The notes: generated by a model not told the origin, from the sequence alone. A stretch of 32,721 nucleotides of DNA from CAYVAP01 sp964343195 (GCA_964343195.1 CAYFIR010000069.1:1-32721); one strand, 5' to 3'; shown: positions 1-8,867, counted from the stretch's first letter. Numbers and translations are program-made.

Positions 1-45
1 GTTCGTAGTTCGTAGTTCGTAGTTCGTAGTTCGTAGTTCGTAGTT
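1..45. repeat. Heptanucleotide tandem array (GTTCGTA)n
   Basis: Six perfect head-to-tail copies of the heptamer GTTCGTA, plus three bases of a seventh, start at the first base of the window. The array therefore probably continues to the left. The same heptad theme (AGTTnnn) returns in degenerate form at 20560-20815 and 30597-30624. Confidence 0.95.
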
Positions 46-188
46 GGGTACTGACTTGACTCCCACCGGGTTACAACAATTTCTCCATATCCCGTCCATA
101 TTCCCCCTATAAACCCTATACACCTTATTCCCCCCTTATTCCTTAAACCGCATACCGTTCTCCCCATTCCGCCCGTATTTCCTTCCTG
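46..188. other. Non-coding stretch downstream of tssE
   Basis: This pyrimidine-rich stretch on the plus strand lies between the heptamer array and the stop codon of the gp25-like gene. I see no convincing open reading frame, hairpin terminator or promoter here. Confidence 0.5.
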
Positions 189-620
189 TTACACGAGAGA
201 AACCGGACTAAAGTAGAGCACCTCAGAGTATTCAAACTGCTTGTTGGTTCCTCTCAGATGTCCCGAAAGCTGGATTTCCAATCGTTGATGTATCCGGCGC
301 ACTCCCCCCGTATCCTCCGTAACAACCTTGGCATTAAAATTTTCTATGGACTCAATCCGCTTTTCGTGTTTTCTGATGGCTTCTTCCAACGATTGCTTGA
401 TCGCATCGATTTCCAGCCCTTTCTGGTTAGAGATCACCACGAAATCTTTGTCCCAAATCCTGCAACCATACTCCTCATCAAAGCGCAGTTCACCCATCCG
501 AGTAGTTATAATCAGCCCGATATGCTGTCTAATTGATTCCTCTACTGTCACGTGCAAACGATCATTTTGCTGGTGGAGCAGGGCTCGAAATGAGAAGGGG
601 ATTGAATAAAAATCGGCCAT
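189..620 (-). CDS. tssE: gp25/TssE-like T6SS baseplate protein
   Basis: This is a 143-residue protein of the GPW/gp25 lysozyme-like family, which builds the wedge of contractile-injection baseplates at the base of the T6SS sheath. What is seen is the typical gp25 layout: an N-terminal segment with an SIRQHIGLIITTRMGELRFD stretch (the usual 'I..I..T..GE.....YG' region), then the YGCRIWD motif, a helical middle and a C-terminal strand pair. I chose the ATG at 620 (MADFYSIPF) over the one at 680 because the first 20 residues of the longer form are low in family-like content. It lies just downstream of vgrG on the same strand. The role follows from the family and the T6SS context. Other baseplate genes (TssF, TssG, TssK) are not in the window. 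Confidence 0.8.
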   Translation of the reverse strand: MADFYSIPFSFRALLHQQNDRLHVTVEESIRQHIGLIITTRMGELRFDEEYGCRIWDKDFVVISNQKGLEIDAIKQSLEEAIRKHEKRIESIENFNAKVVTEDTGGVRRIHQRLEIQLSGHLRGTNKQFEYSEVLYFSPVSLV

Positions 621-724
621 GGGGAAGGGAAATTCGTGAGTTGAAATTCGTGGGGTTGCATCTTCTGCCCATCGGAACATGGTATCATTTCATCTATTCA
701 CCAAACTGCCTCTGGAAATAGGCA

Positions 725-2692
725 CTAGTTTAGCTTGACAATTCCTCCGGAAACATTGGTCATAGCCTGCCCTTCAACATTTACAGTAGCTGCGGAGACT
801 TTGGCCATGGCGGAGCTTTCCAGGCTTGCCATGGCATTACCGGCAACCTTGGCGTTGGCATTGGCTGCGATTTCCGCATTAGCACCAGCACTGGCAGCGA
901 GATTGACACCAGCATCGAGGCTCATATTGGCACCGGCTGCCAGATCTGCATTTGCACCGGCACTGGCAGAGAGATTGGCTCCTGCATCCATCAAGGTATC
1001 GGCACCGGAAGCAGTGGAAATATTACCCCCTGCATCTATGCTGGTATCGGCCCCGGAGGAAACTGCAATGTTGCTACTGGCATTGATGTTGATGTCAGTA
1101 GCATCGATGTTGAGTGTATCTGATGCGCTAATATTAATGGTAGTACTGGAAATCGTAGTTTCGTTCCCACTACTAAAATTAATGGTACCTCCATCGGCCA
1201 TGGTCAGGCTAAGGACATTGGCCCCGTCTCCAGTTACTATTTTGATGGTCTCTTCACCTGGGGTATCCACGATCTGGATTTCGTTACCACTTTTGGTGCG
1301 AATTGACTTGATGTCATTGTCCTGATGGTCCCAGGCAGCATTGGGCCTGTTATTTCCATGATAGAGACTTCCCATGACAAAGGGTTGGTCCGGGTCGTTG
1401 TATTCAAAGCCGATCAGGACTTCATCACCGACCTCAGGGATGAAGAAAAAGCCCCGGTCAGCAGCAGCATGGGCGCTCATCACGCGAATCCATGGGGTTT
1501 CCCCCTGCCATAGAAACTGCACCTTTACCCTGCCCAGCCCTTCGGGATCATAGGTGTCTGTAACCACTGCAGGTTGTGGTTGCACCCTGGGTTGTTTTAC
1601 TCCTGGGTTGGCAGGTGGAATGGCCGCATCTGAAGGAATTGCCTCAAATATATTCTGGTAATTGCCATTTCCCTCCACACGGTGTCGTACGTGAATCACA
1701 GTATACTTCCCATACTCCTCCATGCCGTCCAGTCGATTTTCTGTCTTGTATCCTGAAATGTCAATGGCTGTGCCCAGTTTTACCTGAATGTTTTCACTGT
1801 TGCCCCGTAGGTGTACCATCCTGCTTCCCTGCTGACTCCCTCTGGTCTTGGCATGCTCATCCAACGCGCTTTGACTCTCAAACCCCAACAGTGATTGATG
1901 CTGGGTGGGCCCCTGATAAAACTCCTGGGATTTGTTATACATTTCTTCAGCAAAGCTACCACCTAATTGAAGCGCACTGGCTGAAGGCTGGGCCCCACTC
2001 ATAAACTCGTTTTGCAGGTACTGGTAGCCTTCATACTGATCTCCAACCGGCTCCAGTCCCATGTCCAGGTCAAAGGAATGCAGGTCTGATCCCAGGACCA
2101 GTTTGATCGGGTCAGATTCTTTTTTTTGATCAAAGTATAGTTTTTCGCCATCGTAATAGAACCACCCTCCAATACGATTGGCCATGCGGGAAAGGAACTG
2201 CCAATCAGTCTCCTGGTACTGCATGGTGTGAAGGCGCTGCTGTTGTCTTTCCCCACCTGTCTCAAAAGGAATCACATTGCTGGGGTATTCTCCTAATACT
2301 TCATTGGCTATATCAGTCGTATTCATCTCGGCAAAAGTCCGACAATGCAACCCGCGTTCCAGAAGCACTGTGGGGCTTTTTCCTCTGAGAACTACATCGC
2401 TGCCGGATCCATGGTGACGCGCAAATCCCAAATGAGTAATCAGACCAACAAACAGCTGACTCTGACTTTCAGATAGCTGCTGAGATTCCATGCTGATCTT
2501 TACGGCCTTCCCAATCATCTCTCTGGATGCATTGATCACATTGCCCGCACTCCCTTCTATCACCTGTACTGGGACATGAATTTCAAATTCATGGTGCCCG
2601 TAGATATGCTGATTAATGACTACCTGATGGTAGGGAAACAGGGGCTTATCCTGTCCTTCCACTTCGATATGAGCTACTGCTTTTTTTGCCAC
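725..2692 (-). CDS. vgrG: VgrG / TssI T6SS spike protein
   Basis: This 655-residue spike protein forms the trimeric tip above the Hcp tube and carries effectors. Residues 1 to about 360 match the gp27-like hub, including the QYQETDWQFLSRMANRIGGW segment near 158-177. Residues about 375-447 form the gp5-like OB fold (TDTYDPEGLGRVKV, then GDEVLIGFEYNDPDQP). Residues about 500-650 form a repetitive Ala/Gly/Asn-rich needle with beta-helix character. There is no C-terminal catalytic extension, so effectors must ride on a PAAR-type tip such as the PAAR-Rhs protein upstream. It lies about 160 bp downstream of hcp on the same strand. The ATG at 2692 gives the normal family N-terminus. Confidence 0.95.
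   Translation of the reverse strand: MAKKAVAHIEVEGQDKPLFPYHQVVINQHIYGHHEFEIHVPVQVIEGSAGNVINASREMIGKAVKISMESQQLSESQSQLFVGLITHLGFARHHGSGSDVVLRGKSPTVLLERGLHCRTFAEMNTTDIANEVLGEYPSNVIPFETGGERQQQRLHTMQYQETDWQFLSRMANRIGGWFYYDGEKLYFDQKKESDPIKLVLGSDLHSFDLDMGLEPVGDQYEGYQYLQNEFMSGAQPSASALQLGGSFAEEMYNKSQEFYQGPTQHQSLLGFESQSALDEHAKTRGSQQGSRMVHLRGNSENIQVKLGTAIDISGYKTENRLDGMEEYGKYTVIHVRHRVEGNGNYQNIFEAIPSDAAIPPANPGVKQPRVQPQPAVVTDTYDPEGLGRVKVQFLWQGETPWIRVMSAHAAADRGFFFIPEVGDEVLIGFEYNDPDQPFVMGSLYHGNNRPNAAWDHQDNDIKSIRTKSGNEIQIVDTPGEETIKIVTGDGANVLSLTMADGGTINFSSGNETTISSTTINISASDTLNIDATDININASSNIAVSSGADTSIDAGGNISTASGADTLMDAGANLSASAGANADLAAGANMSLDAGVNLAASAGANAEIAANANAKVAGNAMASLESSAMAKVSAATVNVEGQAMTNVSGGIVKLN
773..1072 (-). 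repeat. Repeats encoding the VgrG beta-helical needle
   Basis: These bases encode residues 541-640 of VgrG, a run of short Ala/Gly/Asn/Ser units of the kind 'SGADTSIDAGGNIS' and 'AGANLSASAGAN' with a period of roughly 8 residues. At the DNA level GC-rich variants of 'gcaccggcactggcagcgag' recur. The stretch probably forms the trimeric beta-helix of the spike. Confidence 0.7.
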
Positions 2693-2791
2693 GACAGATT
2701 GATTTGGGTTCAGGAGCGTACATTAAAAAGCTACGCCCGCTAAAGCTTTCCGGGGAAAGATGAACTGGGGAGAGTCATTGATAGAATGATA

Positions 2792-2832
2792 AGGATCCTC
2801 ACCCGATGCACACGGTGCGGGGCAAGGATCCT
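2792..2832 (-). promoter_or_regulatory. Three-tier stem-loop between hcp and vgrG
   Basis: Two copies of the self-complementary octamer AGGATCCT (2792-2799 and 2825-2832) can pair as the outer stem. Inside, CCCG (2802-2805) faces CGGG (2818-2821), or alternatively GCAC (2808-2811) faces GTGC (2815-2818). There is no clear T-run on the minus strand, so it is not a textbook terminator. It could protect the 3' end of the hcp message or reduce read-through into vgrG. The structure is seen; the function is inferred. Confidence 0.4.
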
Positions 2833-2853
2833 GTTTGGGATCAGATCGGAGGA

Positions 2854-3243
2854 TTAGCTGGGCCAGCTATTCTCATGCTCGGCACCGCCCATGATGATCT
2901 TCTTGGCTGAGATGGTCAGGCTCTCTACCATGCCGGTGTTGCCAGATGCGCCAAATGACTCCTGGTAGCCTACCATGTAGGCATCTTCAAATTCCAGGAC
3001 TTTGAGCTCTGCATCCTCTTCGGTTTTATTGAAAACAACCTTACCAGCCTTGCGGGTATAAGAAGAAACCATCCACTCAAAAAAGGCAGTATCACTGGAA
3101 GATTCGATGGTCAGGTAAATTCGACCACCGCGTACATCAGAGGCGGGTTTGCCAAACTGATCAGTGTCTCGTTCTAAATCATAGGTGCACTCCAATACTC
3201 GGTATTGGTTTCCATCGACGTCCAAAGTGGCTTTGAAAGACAT
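2854..3243 (-). CDS. hcp: Hcp / TssD T6SS tube protein
   Basis: This 129-residue protein is the subunit of the inner T6SS tube. Length and sequence fit the Bacteroidota TssD family: a start of MSFKATLDVDG, the central RGGRIYLTIES strand, then FFEWMVSS and a C-terminal beta region with SLTISAKKI. It should assemble into hexameric rings stacked inside the TssB/TssC sheath and be secreted with VgrG. It sits between tssC and vgrG, separated from both by stretches with stem-loops. This is consistent with separate control of its expression, as is common for Hcp. The ATG at 3243 is the only reasonable start. Confidence 0.95.
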   Translation of the reverse strand: MSFKATLDVDGNQYRVLECTYDLERDTDQFGKPASDVRGGRIYLTIESSSDTAFFEWMVSSYTRKAGKVVFNKTEEDAELKVLEFEDAYMVGYQESFGASGNTGMVESLTISAKKIIMGGAEHENSWPS

Positions 3244-3282
3244 TTTTGTTAATTTTAAGGGTTAATGTGAGAATTTATGTGC

Positions 3283-3307
3283 GCTGGGGCCGTAACGGGG
3301 CTCCAGC
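3283..3307. other. GC-rich stem-loop in the hcp leader
   Basis: GCTGG (3283-3287) pairs with CCAGC (3303-3307), with CCG/CGG (3290-3292/3296-3298) inside. On the plus strand it is followed by eight Ts (3310-3317), which looks like a rho-independent terminator, but no plus-strand gene precedes it. Read on the minus strand it lies between tssC and hcp, about 40 bases before the hcp start. Confidence 0.35.
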
Positions 3308-3375
3308 CATTTTTTTTACATCGTGATGAAGGCGAATAGTTGCAGACCCAACCCATGAGCCTGAAACGATCACCT

Positions 3376-4722
3376 TTAGCCTATTTCTTCGACCTTGGTG
3401 TTCCACACGTAATTGTCGATTCCCTCTCCGGCAGTTCCATCCATCTTGATGGCGAAGGATTTTGCTGGGAAATAGGGGTCGAGCACAACATGGACCAGGA
3501 TGCGGTCAGGCTGCCCATTTTCTGTATCTGGCTCAAACTTTTTGATGGCAAAGTTCTTGATCAGTTTGCCGTTGCCCTTGATGCTGTTGAGGAACTTGAC
3601 GATCTGGGTACGGTAATCGTTGAGCATTTTGGCATTGGCATTTTGGAAGGCCGCCCGGTTGAGAAAGTCAGCGATCACTTTTCCTACCCAATCAAAGACC
3701 ATCACCACGCTATAGGTCCGCAGGCCAACGTCATCGCCATTGTAAAGCGTCCGGGCAGAGTAGGCCATAACTCCTCCAAACTCCTTCACCATCGGCACCA
3801 GTCCCCGCTGATCCAACTGTCCGATGTGTTCCTGAAGTAGCTTGAATCGCACTCCATCTACATTTTCCAGTGTTCCGTATTGCTTCCCCGCAATAGGTTG
3901 AGAAATGGGAATATCGGGGTTGTAGATTTTGCCAGCCAGTGCAGCAGAAGGTGGCAGGGTAATGCTTTCCTCTTCTCCTACATCAGTCTGGGCTTCGCGA
4001 CCGATCAGCCAGTTACAAGTCATGATCACGTTGGTCTTGTCGACATCCGGGTAACCAGACTCGTCAAACAGATCGATCACACTTTCGTGGTCTCCCAGGT
4101 CCCGGAAGTCCGTCAGCAGCATGACTTTGTTATCATCGGCCATCTGAGACCATTCGCGGAGTACCTTGTTGCTCCCGAGAAAGCCGGGCACTACCAGCAG
4201 AGAGTAATTGTCGGACTTACCAACCGTGCCGTATGCCCACTTGAGTTTTTCTTTCACAGCATCACGGAACTGTTCCATATCAGGATTGGAGATCTGCTCC
4301 ATGCTGGCATTCATCAGGGTCAGGTTCTTGATTTTATCCGTTTGAGCATTTTTGAAAAACAGCGCCACCGTACGGTAGGCTTCTTCCAATTCACGGGTTT
4401 CTTCAAGGCCTTTTTTGACATTGACATTGAGCAGTTTCTGGGAATTGTCCACTTCCTCCTGGGCGGCACCGATCATTTGCTCAACGTCTTCGGAACCAGA
4501 TAGGAGTTCATGCCACTTTTTCAAACGCTCTTTTAGCTCACGCCGCTTGTCTTTGTTATCGGCTTCGTTGAGAAAAATATCTCTCAGCGCCCGCTTGGTG
4601 GGGTTGAGGTTCCGAAGGCCATCGACGGTCGCATCAAGGATGTTAAAGCGACCGAAAGTAACCAGTTTCTCGAGAGGCTCTTTATATCGTTCTTCTGGAG
4701 TTAAGGCTTGTTGCTCTGCCAT
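3376..4722 (-). CDS. tssC: TssC T6SS sheath large subunit
   Basis: This 448-residue protein is the large subunit of the contractile T6SS sheath. It matches the EvpB/VipB family in its Bacteroidota form: a helical N-terminal half with ELEEAYRTVALFF, then YSLLVVPGFLGSNKVLREW, a middle beta domain, and a C-terminal conserved region with YDPYFPAKSF-like sequence (LDPYFPAKSFAIKMDGT). With TssB it forms the tubular sheath that surrounds Hcp and contracts. It lies 60 bp downstream of tssB and 132 bp upstream of hcp, in the classical order. The ATG at 4722 (MAEQQALTPEERYKEPL) fits the family start. Confidence 0.93.
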   Translation of the reverse strand: MAEQQALTPEERYKEPLEKLVTFGRFNILDATVDGLRNLNPTKRALRDIFLNEADNKDKRRELKERLKKWHELLSGSEDVEQMIGAAQEEVDNSQKLLNVNVKKGLEETRELEEAYRTVALFFKNAQTDKIKNLTLMNASMEQISNPDMEQFRDAVKEKLKWAYGTVGKSDNYSLLVVPGFLGSNKVLREWSQMADDNKVMLLTDFRDLGDHESVIDLFDESGYPDVDKTNVIMTCNWLIGREAQTDVGEEESITLPPSAALAGKIYNPDIPISQPIAGKQYGTLENVDGVRFKLLQEHIGQLDQRGLVPMVKEFGGVMAYSARTLYNGDDVGLRTYSVVMVFDWVGKVIADFLNRAAFQNANAKMLNDYRTQIVKFLNSIKGNGKLIKNFAIKKFEPDTENGQPDRILVHVVLDPYFPAKSFAIKMDGTAGEGIDNYVWNTKVEEIG

Positions 4723-4782
4723 TGGAATAGGTTTCTTAGGGTTGGGAGAAAGAAAATGGTAAAGGAAAGTTCAGGGAGGAGC

Positions 4783-5259
4783 TTATTCCTCAGGATCGAT
4801 TTCGTCCAGTTCCTGAATAAAAGCCTGAACAGCTTCCAGATAGGCTTGCTTGGCCTCTGCATCAGCCAGCAACTTGTGCAGGATCTTGATAGACTTAAGA
4901 CGTTTGATAAAGCCAGCATACATTTCCTGCTTGCCCTGAATTTCCTGAAGGAGTTCACTTTGAGCGATGATTCCATCTTTCCCAAAGTCCATCAATGTCC
5001 CGAACTTCAACTCTTCGGAGATCGGCACTCCGTCCGCATCTTCAAACTGTACCTCCTTGCTGGGTTTGAAACGGTCAAACACATCCTGCATGGTCTGGCA
5101 GTCCTCTACGAACTCTGGCTCACTGGGAGCCTCCTCCGTAAGCTGTTTTATCATCAGCGTACGGTTATAAGGGATGTCTGGAACACCAGGAATGCGTTTT
5201 TCCTGAATCAGCCAGGCACCTGGCCATTTGATATCGCGGTGATCTTGAAATTTCGCCAT
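4783..5259 (-). CDS. tssB: TssB T6SS sheath small subunit
   Basis: This 158-residue protein is the small subunit of the contractile sheath (VipA/ImpB family). It begins MAKFQDHRDIKWPG and contains the family-typical LKFGTLMDFGKDGI segment in the middle, then a helical C-terminus ending in acidic residues. It interlocks with TssC, and its N-terminal part normally helps couple neighbouring sheath rings. It is encoded between clpV and tssC on the same strand with short gaps, which suggests one transcript. The ATG at 5259 gives a normal-length protein. Confidence 0.93.
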   Translation of the reverse strand: MAKFQDHRDIKWPGAWLIQEKRIPGVPDIPYNRTLMIKQLTEEAPSEPEFVEDCQTMQDVFDRFKPSKEVQFEDADGVPISEELKFGTLMDFGKDGIIAQSELLQEIQGKQEMYAGFIKRLKSIKILHKLLADAEAKQAYLEAVQAFIQELDEIDPEE

Positions 5260-5320
5260 CTATGCTAAAGATTTAGTTTTCATTTTCAGGGAATAGGGAT
5301 CATTGTCCCTTTTACTGACC

Positions 5321-5355
5321 AATGAACATTGATCATTGAACGTTTATCATTGAGT
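5321..5355. repeat. Degenerate heptad array overlapping the clpV stop
   Basis: Five in-phase heptads can be read: AATGAAC, ATTGATC, ATTGAAC, GTTTATC, ATTGAGT. The tract runs across the stop codon of clpV, so the last codons of that gene are part of the repeat. It is a different heptad from the GTTCGTA array at position 1 but has the same period. Confidence 0.6.
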
Positions 5356-7852
5356 CTTCCACTTTCCAGTCTAACTGCTCGCCATCATACTCTACTACGA
5401 TGGTATCTCCTGCCTTCACTTCTCCTTTGATAAGCATGCGAGAAATGGGGCGAGTCAATTGCTGCCGGATTTCTCCGATCAGCGGCCGGGCACCGAATGT
5501 GGGGTTGAAGCCAGCCATGGCAATGTGATGCCGGGCTTCTTCTGTCAGGGTCAGCTTCACTCCCTGAGCCTTCAGCAGTTTCAGCAGCTTGCCCAGGTGT
5601 ATGTCAAATATTCGCAGTACGATGTCTTCTGTAATGGGCGAGAAGGGAATGATATTGCTTACTCGGCCCAGGAACTCGGGGCGGAAATACTGAGACATGG
5701 TTGTCTTCAAATCTCCTTCCTTGGGAATTTCGCCCCCTTCAAAGCTTTCAACGATATATGAACTGCCAATATTAGAGGTGAAGAGGATGATCGCATTGGA
5801 AAAGTCACCTTCCTTGCCCATGCGGTCGGTTACCTTCCCTTCATCCAGTATTTGAAGGAATATGTCAAAAACTGGTTTGCCGGCTTTTTCTATTTCGTCG
5901 AAGAGTACAACCGAATAGGGCTGTTTCCGAATTTTATTTACCAGAGGCCCTCCCTCTTCATAGCCAACATAGCCTGCATTGGAGCCAATCAAGCCATTAA
6001 CAGCGGTCTCACCCTTGAATTCTGACATATCAAAGCGAATCAGAGCTGTCTCATCATTGAAGAGGAAACTCGCAATGGCCTTGGCTAGCTCTGTCTTACC
6101 GGTACCGGTAGGCCCGAGAAAGAAAAATGACCCTACTGGTTTGCCGGGCTCCTTGAGCCCTGAACGAGCTATTTGTACGGCCTCGGACACAATGGTAATC
6201 GCGTGATCCTGCCCGATTACCCGCTTACCCAGATTTTGCTCCATGGTCAGGAGCCGCTCTCTTTCCTTGCTCTGGATTTTTCCCAGGGGAATGCCAGAGG
6301 CATGAGATACAACAGAAGCAATATGACCTGGCTCAACTATCTCCACCTTGTTCTGGGCCAGGCTACGAATCTGTTTCAAACGCCCCTGAAGAAAAGTAAA
6401 AAAGGTATCGGGACTCTCCAGGGCTCGCTTTTCGGCTTCTTCGTCCTCAATTTGAGCCGTTAGAATCGGACTCAGGCGATGTCCCATTTGGGCCTGAAAC
6501 CATTTCAGCTCCTTAAAGTACCAACCACTATCGTGGATAAAATCGCTCTCCGATAAAGCATTGAGTTCCCCCTCCAGTGCATTGAGCACCTCATCCGAGC
6601 CTTCGCCCATCAAACGAATAGCGGCCATGGTCCGGTCCATCAAATCGACAGCGGCATCGGGCAGGCTACGTTCCCGAAGGTACCGCTCAGCGAGTTCTAC
6701 GCATTGTATCAGGGCGTCTTCTGAAAGCTCTAATTGGTGGTGGGCCTCATACTTGGGCAAAATTGCCTGCAACATGCGAATGGCAGTCTCGGTGTCCGGT
6801 TCCTCCACCCGCAGTAGTTCAAAACGACGGCTAAAGGCGTCGTCCTTTTCGATGTACTTTCGGTATTCTTCGTTAGTTGTAGCACCGATGACGGTGATTT
6901 CGCCTCTAGCTAATTCTGGTTTAAGCAGGTTTGCGGCCCCACTACCGACTGAACCACGTGGATCCAGCAACATGTGTATCTCGTCAATAAACAAAATGAC
7001 GCGGTCCAGTTGCTTGACCTCCCTGATGATCTTTTTCAGTCGATCTTCCACTTCGCCCTTATAGGATGCGCCCGCCACCAGTGATCCGACGTCCAGTTCC
7101 AGAACTTTGGCCTCCTTTAATTGCCCTGTGACTTCATCATTTACAATTTTCAATGCAAACCCTTCCACCAAAGCAGTCTTCCCGACGCCAGGCTCTCCGA
7201 CAATCAGCACGTTGGGTTTGGTGCGGCGACTGAGGATCTCGGCCATCATGCGTATCTCGCCTTCCCGACCGATAATCGGATCTATTTTTCCATCTTTGGC
7301 TAATGCTGTTTTATCGACACAGAATTGATGAAGGACCTTTTGCTTCCCAACTGCCCCGGTAGCGGAATTATTCCCCCCTGATGTCATCCCTCCCAGATCC
7401 AATACCTCCTGAGCCGGTTGGCTGTTCATCTGGAAGTTGAGCAGTTCGTTTTCCGTAACGGGAAAACTCTTCAACTGATCCGCCTCAAAGGCTACCCCGG
7501 GTCTAGTCATCGCAGCTAATACGCATACGGGTGTAATCTGGTCCAGGGCCAGCTTTAGCCTGATGACATCCGCCACATCCACCAGTTTCCGCACCCTATC
7601 GTCCGCCTCTGGAGTGTCTGCAGATTGCATGGCTTTGGGAAAAGCCTCCACTCGAATATCCGCCCAGTCCTTTAGGTAGGGAACGTCCACCCCCCACATT
7701 TCCAGTTTGTCCGCCAATTCTACATCAGGGTGCAGGAGTGCCTTTAACAGGTGCCCGGATGAATACACATGATGCCGATAAGACCTGGCTATGGATTGGG
7801 CAGTCTGAGTAGCATACACCAGTTCAGAAGAATATGGTAATGGGGGCAACAT
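5333..7852 (-). CDS. clpV: ClpV / TssH sheath-disassembly ATPase
   Basis: This 839-residue AAA+ unfoldase of the ClpB/ClpV family takes apart contracted TssB/TssC sheaths for reuse. Domains in order: an N-terminal Clp repeat domain (about 1-140); first AAA+ module with Walker A GEPGVGKT (219-226) and Walker B VILFIDE (285-291); a middle coiled region (about 400-500); second AAA+ module with Walker A GPTGTGKT (580-587) and Walker B VVLFDE; and a C-terminal D2-small domain ending with a conserved FNPTFGARPL motif. The length is near that of ClpV and the gene abuts tssB, so it is assigned to T6SS rather than to general ClpB chaperone function. Its last codons lie in a heptad repeat. A 9-bp inverted repeat occurs in its leader. 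Confidence 0.92.
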   Translation of the reverse strand: MLPPLPYSSELVYATQTAQSIARSYRHHVYSSGHLLKALLHPDVELADKLEMWGVDVPYLKDWADIRVEAFPKAMQSADTPEADDRVRKLVDVADVIRLKLALDQITPVCVLAAMTRPGVAFEADQLKSFPVTENELLNFQMNSQPAQEVLDLGGMTSGGNNSATGAVGKQKVLHQFCVDKTALAKDGKIDPIIGREGEIRMMAEILSRRTKPNVLIVGEPGVGKTALVEGFALKIVNDEVTGQLKEAKVLELDVGSLVAGASYKGEVEDRLKKIIREVKQLDRVILFIDEIHMLLDPRGSVGSGAANLLKPELARGEITVIGATTNEEYRKYIEKDDAFSRRFELLRVEEPDTETAIRMLQAILPKYEAHHQLELSEDALIQCVELAERYLRERSLPDAAVDLMDRTMAAIRLMGEGSDEVLNALEGELNALSESDFIHDSGWYFKELKWFQAQMGHRLSPILTAQIEDEEAEKRALESPDTFFTFLQGRLKQIRSLAQNKVEIVEPGHIASVVSHASGIPLGKIQSKERERLLTMEQNLGKRVIGQDHAITIVSEAVQIARSGLKEPGKPVGSFFFLGPTGTGKTELAKAIASFLFNDETALIRFDMSEFKGETAVNGLIGSNAGYVGYEEGGPLVNKIRKQPYSVVLFDEIEKAGKPVFDIFLQILDEGKVTDRMGKEGDFSNAIILFTSNIGSSYIVESFEGGEIPKEGDLKTTMSQYFRPEFLGRVSNIIPFSPITEDIVLRIFDIHLGKLLKLLKAQGVKLTLTEEARHHIAMAGFNPTFGARPLIGEIRQQLTRPISRMLIKGEVKAGDTIVVEYDGEQLDWKVEDSMINVQ

Positions 7853-7871
7853 ATCGAAGCGGGGTTAATAG

Positions 7872-7953
7872 GTGACAGGTGAACTTCTTTTGAAATTGCC
7901 TTGGAAGGGGTTCTGTAAGTTGGACGAATGAGTGAAGCAGAATTACCTGTCAC
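7872..7953. promoter_or_regulatory. Inverted repeat in the clpV leader
   Basis: GTGACAGGT (7872-7880) and ACCTGTCAC (7945-7953) are perfect 9-base inverted arms separated by 64 bases, 20-100 bases upstream of the clpV start. They could be paired operator half-sites or the base of an mRNA stem. No promoter could be placed with confidence. Confidence 0.3.
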
Positions 7954-8066
7954 ACTTCATTTTTTCCGGCTGGGAATCTGAGGCTCAGAGAGGAATGTGG
8001 CAAAAATGGGGGAAGGGGCCATGTTTTAGGGGATTGAGGGGAGATATTTTTCCTAACAATAATATT

Positions 8067-8087
8067 GGAATTTTCAGGAAAATTTCC
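8067..8087. promoter_or_regulatory. AT-rich palindrome between clpV and the upstream gene
   Basis: A near-perfect palindrome is centred on AG at 8076-8077: AATTTTC on one side and GAAAATT on the other, flanked by GG and TCC. It lies in the otherwise featureless 292-base gap 7853-8144. Its form suits a dimeric regulator site, but no regulator is evident nearby. Confidence 0.25.
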
Positions 8088-8144
8088 AACAAGCCATCGA
8101 AAATGCTGCAACGGATGTTCGTGTTTTTACCTTCAACACACTGG

Positions 8145-8867
8145 TCAATCTGGCAGGAAGTAATACTGGTATATGCCTCGCCTGCCATTGTTGTGAATCC
8201 ATCGACTGGCTCCCTGCCAGTACCAGTTCAGGGCACTGCCACCACCAAATACCCCCAACATGGCGCTTTGCCGTTGCAGGTAGTTCACCAACCCAAACGA
8301 ATGGGAGCCATCCCAGTCCAGGATCCAGTTGAAATACATATTGTAGGAGATCTGCTCAGGATCCCGGACCTGTGATCCCAGGCGACTGCCGAAGAGGTTG
8401 CTCCGTTCTACTTCGTTACGGATAAAGCAAACGGCTCCTCCGGGGAAATTGCCCCTGAGCAGGCGATAGGCTCTGGCATGGCCTTCCCGCATAATGGCAC
8501 TGCGTTCAAAGGTGTCGTCGGTATCGTTCATCCGCTCGCGTAGGTCTGCAAACTCCGGCTGATGCCGGGCTGTAGCAAATTGCCTCACCACCCGATAATC
8601 GAGGTAGCGGTCACTGATCTGCCGATCCCAGGCCCTCAACACACCACGGACCCTGTCCCGATCAAATGCCCGTACTGCACGAGACCTAACCACCACCCTG
8701 TCAGGCCCCAGCAGGTAATCGTCGAAGCTATCCCAGCGGCTTTCAAGCGATACCCGTTCGCGGCTCTCACTCAAACGTGTAAACTCCCGTGGCAGCTTCT
8801 GCAACAGGATTCTTACAAATCGCTGTCGATCGTTGCGGTGAGGATATACTTCTGTGTAGAATGACAT
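8145..8867 (-). CDS. Unrecognised basic protein in the T6SS locus
   Basis: I do not recognise this 240-residue protein. It is rich in arginine and aromatic residues (many 'RDR', 'RVR' and 'SRWDSFDDYLL' stretches) and has no signal peptide or membrane segment. The C-terminal third is Gly/Trp/Tyr-rich (GGGSALNWYWQGASRW, then YQYYFLP), suggesting a compact beta fold. It begins MSFYTEV at 8867. It sits between the Rhs/immunity pair and clpV on the same strand, so it may be a T6SS accessory protein, an effector or a structural part specific to Bacteroidota. It is not similar to the named Tss proteins as far as I can see. The coding assignment is firm; the function is not. Confidence 0.75.
   Translation of the reverse strand: MSFYTEVYPHRNDRQRFVRILLQKLPREFTRLSESRERVSLESRWDSFDDYLLGPDRVVVRSRAVRAFDRDRVRGVLRAWDRQISDRYLDYRVVRQFATARHQPEFADLRERMNDTDDTFERSAIMREGHARAYRLLRGNFPGGAVCFIRNEVERSNLFGSRLGSQVRDPEQISYNMYFNWILDWDGSHSFGLVNYLQRQSAMLGVFGGGSALNWYWQGASRWIHNNGRRGIYQYYFLPD

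Noticed and set aside
621..680. Longer start (680) for the gp25-like gene
   Set aside because: The added 20 residues look unlike the family N-terminus, whereas MADFYSIPF at 620 fits its usual length.
735..1325. A plus-strand open frame of 196 codons across the vgrG 3' end
   Set aside because: It is an antisense shadow of the Ala/Gly repeats of the VgrG needle and is all Ala/Leu/Pro-rich.
3283..3317. Rho-independent terminator on the plus strand
   Set aside because: The hairpin and T-run are present, but no plus-strand gene ends there; listed as a stem-loop only.
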